From positions 3,383,501 through 3,447,500 of the forward strand of contig SMMW01000003.1 in the NCBI GenBank assembly GCA_004794655.1: a stretch of DNA of 64,000 bases, read 5' to 3'. The translations under genes were made by a program, and so were the position numbers. Positions 51,655 through 63,000 of the stretch are shown piece after piece. Each line of letters begins with the position of its first letter. Within the stretch, counting starts at the first letter, position 1. Under the pieces are notes generated by a model. The model searched no databases and had not been told where the DNA came from. It worked only from the letters and a program-made list of their open reading frames with translations. Source of the DNA: Marisa cornuarietis (taxonomy: Eukaryota > Mollusca > Gastropoda > Architaenioglossa > Ampullariidae).

Positions 51655-53451
51655 GTAGTATTATCGATACATAGTAATGAAACTCTTCCTCTCTCTCTTA
51701 TAATCAATGCTAGGTCAACATTAAGCGCTTTTTGAAATTATATAAAACATTAACAGAAAAAGTATTTTATCGAAAGATTCTTATAACATTTTAAAATTAG
51801 TCGACAACAAAGGGAGCAAAGTATTTCTTTAAAAGACAGTTTGCAGCTAGAGTTTTAGGTCCTCTGTTTTCAGACTAGCTATTGTTCAGTGTCCGTTTCA
51901 AGTACTTTACATATGGACAACTAGAAGCTGGTGCAAAATGTATAAAAATTCCAATTTAGCGCGTTACTGTGAATTCCGAAACAGGACCAAATAAAACAAC
52001 AAAACCTAAGTTTCCTTTGTCAAAAAATTGCAGCAGGCATTTTCTTTCCCAAGCAGCGGCAAGTTATTTTTATAAATTTTCTCTGCCTTCAGATGACTTG
52101 CATTTCCAACAGTGCGATCTCAGATTTTTAAAAAAATCAGGTTTGCCTTTCCTAGCAGCAATGCATACTCAGCTAGAGTATGTAAATATTGTTTGGCACA
52201 GGATTAAAGTAATGTATCTCAAATCCAGGTTAAGCAATGACTACCACGCTTCTTGCTCAAAAGTAATTTCAGTAAAAATCTTGTTCTAGAAAAATCTGAG
52301 GCTTCACAATTCAAGGGAATATGAAAATCTGATGGCGTCCATGTTCGTCGAAAGAAAAGTCAATCGCTCAAACTGTCTACAATTTTGAGAAGGGTTTTAA
52401 TAAAATTCTTTTGCTTTAATTAAAAAGAGATATAGTATAGCTGAAAGACATTGTTTAGTCTTAATCTTTCTCAAAATAAGGCAAATATAGCAATCTGTCG
52501 AAAAACATGTTTTTAAACATTTATTCAAATTGTTAAGTTAAACGCTGTGAGATAATATGAACAAAATACAACGGAATTTCAACTTCAGCACAGAAAATAA
52601 CAGGAGAAAATGTCAGGTTATGTTAAACACAATTAAACCTCGCAAACCGCATGGTCAGTTAAGCATAAGTATGAACACAACAGGATGACTTTACGTCAAA
52701 AACGGTTTCTGACCTTTTTACTTTCACGCAAAGGTTGTCCATGCTGTTGATTAAACGCCAACTTAAATATCAAAGTTGCCCCATCCACTATTCTTTAAAA
52801 ATTGAGAGCAGCGACTGAAATTGTGAGATTAATACTTATTCAAAAGCAAGGTGGTTTAATTTATTAAATAAAAGCTACTATACTCCACATAGAGTATATT
52901 TCAAATTTCAAATTTGTATCTTATAATCACAATGAGTAAGAAGATTTAAAAAATAATTGCAACATGCGGCAGAAATAAACTTGTTTTTTTTTTTATTTTA
53001 GCCCATCGCAAACGATTAAGATCAGTTATAGGCGATATGTCGTAGGAAAAAATCGTTTCTCTACTGCAGAGAGTAACATATTTCCTCGAAGGTAAAGAAA
53101 TTTCTTGAGGACTCAGACGTTTAGACGTAAATCTCTTCTATGCTCTTCTCTGAGAAAAGTTGCACGACAATAACATTTACCAACGTCTTCATTTTTTTTA
53201 AATCAGCATCGAAACTAGATGTAAAAATACTTTTACATTTAAACCCCAATAACCTACCCCTCTCCCCCCAAAAAAAAAAAAAATTGAGAAAGAACCGGAT
53301 TTTATTTACAGAAATTAAAAATTAATTTTCCAGTAAGTGGAGGATCACAATTTTTAATATAATCAGGTATTGCAATGTCTCCTTACATGATAAACACGAC
53401 ACAAATGTATTATACGTGTATCAAATCAGAGCAGCACTGTGCATACAATAA
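51655..53451. other. Intergenic AT-rich stretch beyond gene B 3' end
   Basis: Only short frames without coding character. Nothing recognised; a long alternative 3' UTR for gene B cannot be excluded. Confidence 0.55.
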
Positions 53452-53457
53452 TTTATT
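53452..53457 (-). terminator. Candidate polyadenylation signal of gene B
   Basis: AATAAA on the minus strand lies about 300 nt after the gene B stop codon; it is the first canonical hexamer I see downstream. Cleavage is expected 10-30 nt further on. Inferred from motif and distance only. Confidence 0.45.
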
Positions 53458-53759
53458 TTAATGATAATTAACATCATCGTATAGAAATGGCAGTCAATAT
53501 ATTTGTGAAGATCTGGTGTCAAAGGGAGAAGACGTCCACTAATCATTTTCATGACACTGATTATTCCTGATAACGTACGTTCACAAGTGAGCAGGCGCAA
53601 ATACACCTCATAAGCTCGCGCATTCTCACAGTCAAGGTGTGCACACTCACTCGCCTTATTTACTTGCATTTCTTGTGAGAACTCAGCACTTCATCCCTGC
53701 TGTTTCCTCCATTCGTCCGCTTTACCGACTACTACATCCTCAGCAAGCGTGGGTTTCCA

Positions 53760-54019
53760 TCATACGTCCTCCTCCCGGCCTGTGCCGTACATGTCCGCCA
53801 GCTTGGCGAACTTGGGACCCCACTCGTGCAGGTAATCATAGTCCTGGCTAGCGTCACTGCTGCTGGTAGCCAACGAGCTAAGGCTGCCTGCCTCACTTCC
53901 GCCTCCTTCCAGGTTAAACTCGTACAGCGTGTCGTATGGGGGTGCGTCGGGGTCGTCTTCGGCGTCCCTCACGCGGTCTTGGATTGTGTCACCCACGTCC
54001 AGCCGGTCTTCAGGAACAG
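53760..54019 (-). CDS. Gene B last coding exon: beta-catenin binding domain and stop
   Basis: Phase 1 in. It encodes [51 protein letters not shown] and [20 protein letters not shown], then GTGREEDV and TGA at 53,760-53,762. The Ser-rich SLSSL segment is the beta-catenin contact and phosphorylation region in known classical cadherins. Acceptor is cgtttcag|ct. Confidence 0.97.
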
Positions 54020-57000
54020 CTGAAACGAAAGAGAGACATTTTGCCTTGCACAAATTTCTCACCTCCCTTCTTTCCCCATGCAGGTACCTGGATAAATTGT
54101 CTGCCTGGTGCAAGAATGGCTCACCTCGGCCTAACTGAGGTTCTCGCCGCAAGGGAGCGTTTCTGATGTCGGGCTGGAGCTCTCTAACGGTTTTCCTCAG
54201 GGTGTCCAGATCGTAGGCGTTCTGGTCTTCCTCACCTGTAAAAATACACCACGATTGGTCAATGGTATTTTCGAGGGCTTTTGAGCGATGTGAATGTTTT
54301 TCAGTAAGTATCCATTTATTAAGAAACTTATATAAAAGAGAGTTCTGTCCCTTCGCCTAACAGGCTGAGGAGATCGGCTCTCCTTGATTTTGTTTATGTT
54401 TTGTGGACGTGCTTCGATTTGGATAAGAGTGTTGGACCTTCGTGTTTACATGTACTTCTGCTGCATTTTATTCCTCTACTGGTTTACAGCTGGACTGTAT
54501 ATAATGTTATTTTGACGTGCAAATTGTTTGGATCTATTGGCTGGATTCCACTCCGCCCTGCTTCACTCGCTTCGGCAGCGACCTTGAGTTGCAGCGAATA
54601 AACTGATGTGACGATCACCCTTTTGCAGTTTCTACATGATAATATTTCTTCATATTCTCAAGATTACTCAATATCTTCTCAGTATTCTCCTGATTTCACC
54701 AAAATTTATTCTCTGGAGTCGTTACCGTTAAATCTGCAGTGATCGCCCTTTACTGCCGGAACGCATCGAGTCTTCGCATTGTTCTTCGTTCTACATCTTT
54801 GTGACTATTTCGTGATCTTGTTCAGCGCAATGATTCCGCCTTTGGCTGAGATATTGCGCTTTATAAATTCTCACTTATTATAATTATTATTATCCCAGCT
54901 GAACGGGAAGGGAGGGAGGATTGCACATGGCTGCCTGTACGCTCACGCATCCAGACGAGCCTAAAAGAAGTGAAGTACTGGGAAGAAGCTAGTGAACGAT
55001 GAGCGAAGGAAGATCATAAAGTGTGTGTGTGTGTGTGTGTGTGCACGCGCTCGCGCGTTGTTTGTTTTTGTATGTACGTGTGCGTATGTGGTAAGCGTGT
55101 GATAGAGAAAGAGAGATTGTCATAAAGCTGTTATTTTCTTAAATCGTTTAAACGGTAAAGGAACGGGAAACAGGAAAGGTGGGCGGATGGTGTGTGATTT
55201 GTATAGGAGTGCATGGGTGTGTAAATGGGTGCGAGCGTCTCGTGACGGTCGCTGTTTCTTTAACCATCAAACTGCCGCTGGGGTCCTTTCGGAACCCCAA
55301 GCGAAGTTTCGCTATTTTAATTTATAAAACGCGAACCGTTTATCTAAACATTTTGAAATTTCCTTACTTTGACATTTTAATGGTGGACTCATCTTGGATG
55401 AAATGAATTGTGAAATATCTGTAAACAAACCTTTCAAATTAAAATTCTATCGTTAACCACCGGCGGGGTCCGTATGTACCCCGGTATAAATGTCACATGA
55501 TTACGAGTGAATTCCAAGAAATAAATAAACATCGCGTGATCCAAATTTTTCCGCTCGGCTTCCCTATGTGTGCCTGACCTAACGGTACTTCTTATCTTTG
55601 TGTCGAATTACTCATAGCGCCCCGTTAGAATCTATTTTGGTGTTCATTTCCCCTCTTTCTTCAATCGAGAAAATGCCTCGCCTAATGGTGGCCCCTACAA
55701 AAGTTGCTTCCTTATTGTACGATGAATACAGTAGCAAACTAAACTCTAGGAATGAAGATGAGGAAGAAGTGGAATACCTGCTTCCTTCAGATGATGACAA
55801 CAAAGACGATAATGAACCGATTTCAGGTAAGACAGTATTCATCTTCATCTCATTTTACACGGATGTTCACTGCCCCAGATTGACAAAGGACCAGATAACA
55901 TTTTTACCTGGATAAAATTAATTTACCTAGATATTTCCCCAATGAGTTTTTTCTGTCTTTTTTCCCCGCGCAATTTTTTGAAAGCATCATTTCCCCAAGA
56001 CATTTTTTCCATGCCAGGTTTCTCCCACTGTACATTTTTTTCATGGGCGCTATTTGGTCCCCAAGCCTAATGTCTCTATGTACGAAACATCATGGTATAA
56101 CATTGCTTTTATGAGTTTTTCTGCACTGTTTGCATTGTACGTGTGCTGTGACATACTATGTGAATTGTAACTCAGAAAATTGTGCGTGGAAAATTTGACT
56201 TGGAAAAATGTAGCTAAGTAAAAATTTAGGCAAAAATTTCACCTGGAAAAATTGTCTTGGGAGATCTGAGGAAAACAATATAATTGAAGGAAAATCTGGG
56301 CGAAAATTGTCAAACCGAAGAAGGCCTATCCAGCATCCTTTTTCTGTTTCACTACACACGATGAAATGGATGAAGTTTCCAACAGTGAAGATAAAAGTCA
56401 GACAGGCAGCCAGTGTGACAACCCAAATGATGACACTTCACAATCAAAGGATGGAACAATTACCTGGGACAAAATCCGATTAGAAGACAAGTTGGGCGAA
56501 GGTCAGCAGTTAATATTGTTCGACAACCTTCGGTACCAACCTGATATGCCGATAGGACCGTGGACACAATCGTTTCCTTCCTTCAAACTCTTCGTGAAAA
56601 AGAGTATTTATGACATCATTATGAAATGGACGAACAAGGAGGGCGAATTAGTTTATGGTTAAAACTGGAAAAAGATTACTAACAATGAATTTGGGTGCTT
56701 TATGGGTTTACCGATTTTGGCTGGTGTCTATAAAGCTGAGGATGAACCGATAGAACAGTTGTGGAGCAAGAAGCACGGGAGAGCTTTTTTTCCCAAATGC
56801 GATGCCCAAAGCTAGATTCGTACAGTTGAGGAGAGTGCTTCAATTTGATAATGCTGCTGAACGACACCAAAGGCGACCCGATGAAAAGCTATCACCAATC
56901 TCTGAAATATTTGGTGTTTGGATAGATAACTTGAAAGAATGTTACGAACCCTCGGAAAATGTAACTGTTTATGAACAATTAGTTGTCTTTAGAGGCAGAT

Positions 57001-60000
57001 GTCCTTTCAAACAATACATTCCCTGTTTTCCAGGAAAATACGGTATACAAAATCTGAGTCTGCTGTGACAGCACGTCTTATGTTTTAAATTGCAAAGTAT
57101 ACAGGGGAAGAAGACCTGATCAACTCCATTGCCAAGATTGTGACAGCGTTGCTTCTTATGGCCCAGATCGAACGACAAGAAAGTTAAAGACACTTGCGGT
57201 TGTTGTGGGAGATTTTCATGTGGAGTTCATGCAAAGCGTGTATGTGACTTATGTGCTCGGCAGTTATCAGATTTTTTTCAGCCTGAATAACCTTGACTTT
57301 TGTGATGATCGCATAATGTATGCCTGAATGAAACAAAAATTTAATGTTCTCGTTTTTTTTCAGATTAAGGAAGAAAAGTCTGGCCGAATCTTGCGACACA
57401 AACTCTTGGTATCTTTTTGTAACATAACTATGTTTTGTCATTGTAATTTGTGGTACACGTTAATTACACTGATTTTCGTGTTTTAATAAAATAGGTATTG
57501 CATTTTCCACAGTGTGTGCGTTTTTATCATGAAAATGAATGGCAAAATGGTATGGGGTCTATTTTGTGGTTCAAGCTATATAAATTACACGGCCGTTAGA
57601 GGTTTAATTTAAACGTCGTCATTGAGAGGCTCCACTAGTATAAATTCTAAAAGCTAGGGCTGAGGCAAGGGGTGATTTTTGCTGCTGTTTGTTGTGTCAT
57701 TTTGGACTACTCTCTCCTTAACAGGATCGGGGAATCTGGCGGCTTTCATTTCGTGGTGTTAAGTCGTGAATAGACTTGTTAGGGCTTTGAAAGGAGCTCC
57801 AAACTTCACGGCGAAGCCAAGATACGTTAACGATAGACTTTTATCTTTTAGGGTAATTATGATTTTAATGTGTTTTAATGTCTGGAAAACTCTGTAATCA
57901 TTTTGGTTTTGTGGATATTATATTGCTTTCTTATATTCATATATTTGTTGGTGTTTTTGTCTCGTCCGGAAGTCACTATAGACCGCGTGGTTAACAAAGA
58001 CACATACAATAGAGAAAACAAGATAGTTCCGATTTTAGTACGAGGCCATTGTTCTGTGCGAGTGGAAAGGTAGGAATTGGTGTTTTCCCCCCAGCCAGCA
58101 GTGAAGGCTACATTATTGCAAAGCTAGCTGCCTCTGTAAACAGGTGCCACAAGCAGTTGTTCTCTACGTATATGGTCATAAAACAAATCTTAAATAAAGC
58201 AAAGTAGAGAAACAGTATTAAAATCTACCTATGCGTAAAGAATTCCGTGCACAATGTACCAATGGCATTAACTGCCTTACTCACGTATAGTTAAAAAAAA
58301 GAAGAGGAGACAGACCCGGAGGCAAAAAGACGGACATAAAGACGATGAAACTCTTTCATACTGACCTGCTCCCTCCTCGTCATAGTACATAACATTTTCT
58401 CTGATGTCATAGTCATCTTCAGTCTCCACAACCACCTTTTCCAGCGCCCTTTTTCGGCAATAGACGAAGAACATGACGGCAAACAAGACAATTACTGCAA
58501 GAAGACAGGGGGAAAAAACCGAAAGCATTAACGATTTACTGTGAATGGAAAACACACGCTTGATAATACAAACCAGCCATGAACACAGTGCAAAATAATG
58601 TAATTAGAAGAGTAAGTGCTAGAGAGCAAGCTTTTTAAGAACTTGTACTGGTCTTTTATTGCTCTCTAATTCGCTTTTGTCATTCCTCCTTATTTTTTAC
58701 ATTTTTCACATCCTCACTATCGAGCATCGACTCAATTACTGTGATTCCACGCACACGATTTACATAATAATAATAATAGTGAAGATTTTTAAAGCGCATA
58801 TAAACACTCATAGAGAGCATGCTCTTAGCGCTTAAAACGAGGAAGAGACGTGGACTAAGTAGACACAGAACAAAGGGGACGAAAGAAAACGACAGTACTG
58901 ACGAAACAGAAAACATTAAAAGGCATCAAGTAACAGGAACAGAAAAAATATAGTGATTCTGCGAGAAAGATGGGTAAAGTAGCAAGAGGGAAGGGGGCGG
59001 GGTTAAGAAGGACGAGCATTGTGCGGACTGTGTTAGGAGTAATGCTCAAGGAAGAGGTGCGTTTTCAGTGCAGATTTGAAAGATTCAATTGTAGGAAGGT
59101 GGCGGATATGGAAAGGAAGAGAGTTCCATTGTTTTGCAGCACAGTAGCCAAAAAGTCCTGTGACCATATGTTGTTGTTCTGGTGACAGGAACAGTTAGGA
59201 TACGGTCGTCAGACGAAGAGCGTAGTTGTCTGGACGGAGAGTAAGGGATGAGAAGTTCAGAGAAATAGTCAGGACAGGAGCCAGCAAAGAAATTAAAACA
59301 CAGCACAGACAGTTTGTACTGGATGCGAGAACGGATGGGTAGCCAGTGTAGAAAACGAAGGAGAGGAGTGACATGGTCCCGTTTCCTTGCTCTAAGCAAC
59401 AGACGCGCAGCAGAGTTCTGTACTCTCTGAATGAGGTAGTCAGGGCAGCCTGCCAGCAAGGAGTTGCAGTAGTCAAGTCGAGAAAGAACAAACGCACAGA
59501 CAAGAGTGTTGGTAGCTCGTGTAGAGAGAAAGTGACGGATAGCACTGATCTTACGGAGCTCATAATAGGCAGACCGACAGACAGCTGTAACATGTTTATC
59601 AAGGGTCATGTCATCAGTGAGAATAAATCCCAGATTCCTAACAGATGACGTGAAGGTGATGTTGCTGTCGCCCACCTTGATGTGATTGGGCAGACTGACG
59701 AGTGAAGGTTGATGTCTTCTCCTATGGCACAAGAGGGCTTCCGTTTTATCATCATTTAGTTTAAGCTTGTTTTTTAGCATCCAGCCCTTGACATCACTGA
59801 TACAAGCTTCTATAGAGCTAATAGCAGAGTAAGACTCAGCCGGCGGAGTGGAACAGTAAAGCTGCGTGTCATCAGCATAGGATTGATGAGAAACCTGGTG
59901 AGACCGGATGCATGATGAAAGGGGCTTAGTATACAGGATGAACAGAACTGGGCCAAGTACTGAGCCTTGGGGAACACCACAGAAAAGTGAAGCAGGGCGA

Positions 60001-63000
60001 GATGTCTGACCATCAACTGACACAGTCTGGGTCCTATCAGTGAGATAGGAGTTGAACCATGAGAGGGCAGGTCCAGAAATCCCGTAGAGGGTGTGAAGTC
60101 TGTGAAGAAGCAATGTAAAAATTCACAGGAGAACAAAGCAACTCAGCCTGTCAGGCGCAGCCTCGTTTCCGAATACATTAATGATATGTAAACTTTTTGC
60201 AGTAACAAAATTCGAAACTTTGTAAATAGGAAAATCAATAAAGTAGCTGACCATTTTCGTCAAGTTTTGGGGACGAAGTGCTTAAATTTTGCATGAATCA
60301 CAGGCTCATCCCTTAGGTATTAGTTATCGCAAAAACTCACGCAAAGCGGCGACAATAGAGACGACAATTGCAGCAATTCCACCTATCGAAAGACCGGCAG
60401 TTAAGGCTTCTTCCGATGCAGCGCTGCAGGTTGAGGACGTTAGGTAGTACTGGCAAAGAGGTCCACACCACTCAGGTGGACATGCGCAGATAACACTTCC
60501 GTTGTTGATGCTGCAGGCCACGTTGTTAAAGCAGGGATTGGGCGTGCAATTGGACACGCATGTTGTACCACTAGAGTGAGTGCCGTCATCACACCTGTAA
60601 ATAGTGGACGCAGCTTTACAGGTAAACTTACATCTATGGCATGCGAGTATATATATATATATATCACTCTGCACACTCGAATACCTAAGCAGATATATCA
60701 TGAGAGCACAGCCTGTGCTGAGAGGATGCAATAGTATATGCGAGTAATTGCAATGATATAAAATTACATAAGAGGGTTAGTGTTTGAAAGCAACAAACAA
60801 AGAAAGTAAGAAAGAATAAAAAGAATACAAGAAAGAAGATAAAAAAAGAAAAACAACGAAAAATGTAGGAAAGCAAAAACGAAATTAAGAAAGAAAGAAA
60901 GCACATCCGTAAGTATCAGTCGCTAAATTTCAAATTTTTCACACACCTGCACTCGTGTTTTCCCCACAAAGGGTAGCAGAAGGTACCCGGTGGGCAGCTG
61001 ACACCAGTGCAGTCGTCACGTGTGCAGCCGTCCTTCACGTTTACTTGTTCCGTCAGACTCACCCCGTCAGCGTTCTCTGACTGAGTCATCGGAAACCCAA
61101 CGTTATTGAGTCGGATGTCCTGGACGCACGCTGTTGGTATCATGAAAAAAGTTAACTGAAGTCAGACGGTCTGTCGACATACTGTACTCTGCGGTTGGTC
61201 AGTCAAAAGCTAGCGTTGGTCAGACGATCGATGGCCAGTCAACTGGATGAAGTCTGCCCGCTGTGGAGAACTAGACGGTCAATCAAATTGCTGCAAACTG
61301 CCCACCACATGTACTCATATTCACATATAGATAGATACAAGACCGTCCATCAAAGGTTTCCACTGAGCGATTACGCATATATATATATATATTAATCGCT
61401 TGCTTAGTATGTTAGTGACCCTTGTGTAAAATTATACATTATGGATTATCGTGTTATGAATGTGTAAGCCTCACAATAGTGATACTGTGAATGTGTGCCA
61501 TCTGTTTTACTATTGTATTATAGACTTTCAATTTATGATGGCTTATACCATTAAGTCTCTTTCCTTCGCCCATTCCAAATGCGGAACAGTTATACAGAAG
61601 AAGAAACGAAGAAAAGGATGTAACAAGACGCATGGATAAAAAGAAAACAATAAACAAAGTGGCAGGAAGTAACGAGAAAAAGGTATAATAGAAAGACAGA
61701 AAAGAACGATCTAATGGAAGGAATGTTGAAAGCAGTAAGAAAGGACCTTACTGTCAACAAGATCCTGGTCAGCTGTGCCCTGAAGACTGCTTACAACCCA
61801 ACCCACGTAGGTGGTGTCTTTTAAAGCCATTGAGAAGCTTCCATCAGGATTCCCCCGAGAGTAGTTGTAGTTACGTCCTTCACCTCCGTCTAAGATCAGA
61901 GTCACGTGCTGCAAATTTCTCACGACTTTGGCCACGTGCCACTGTCCATTGCTGACAGCCGCAAGTGACAGCTCTAGAACCTCTTCCGTGTTATCGAGAT
62001 TGTATCTGACCTGCAGCTTGCTGTCAGCGATCTGAAACGCAAGCACCGTGGCTTCCGCTTAATCAGTCTGTTACAGTCGTAGTCTTTATCTTCCCTGACA
62101 TATTGGCAGATTCTCAAAGCGTTCTGTCTTGAAAGATTCTGAAGTGTTCGTTCACTTTGACTTGAGACAAGATTATTGAATAGTTTTAAAAAGTGCATGA
62201 TACTAAAATACTTTGACTACTTAAGAAAAAATAGTTTCTAGAACAATAAATAATTGTATAAAGAAATAAGCAAATGTGTGACACTTACGGAGCTTAACTA
62301 TTGCTTACACGGCCCTAAAGAGAATGAAAGAAAGAAAAAGAAAGAACATTCTTAATCTTCAGTACGAGACCACTGACCTATACAGTCTATTGCCCTTGTA
62401 GTGCGATGCGCTGGTCACAAATGCTTACCTGTAGTGTGATGTGCTGGCCGTTGTTTGTTCCGAAGATGGCGAAGATGACACCGGAGTCATCACGTGTGCG
62501 GAACATGGCCTGCATCTCTATTTTGTAAGGGAGGACGCTGGTAGACACGAAGCTGTAGCTCAGTGTCCACTTGAAATAACTGGACGTGTCTAGGTCTCGA
62601 ACAGTGGTCTCTGGACATAGGACACAGTGTAAAAGGTATCGTTATGCAGTGGTGTCGCGGTCCGCTCAGGCATCGACTAATTCACACTTGTAAATACGCT
62701 CACAGCCAAAGCATTCAATGGTCCTTCGACCACCGGAGGCTAGAAGCAATATATTAATAATCAATTAAAATCGAGTAAAAAAACGTAATTACTGTCCGAG
62801 ACTCCGAGTTGAGTTTAATGATGTGAGAAAGGAACCCCTGGCAAGCGCCGACAACAATAATCACATGTATTTGAGCAACATAAATATCTTTGAAAATTCT
62901 CAAAACAGTTAATATCTTTAAATAATGAAGAACACAAAACATAACTCTAGCTAAATATGTAAATAAACGGTAATTTCTTCGCGAAGAACATCGATGTTCA

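Noticed and set aside
53826..54166. Plus-strand frames over the last gene B exons
   Set aside because: They are shadows of the minus-strand catenin-binding exon, which has strong motif support.
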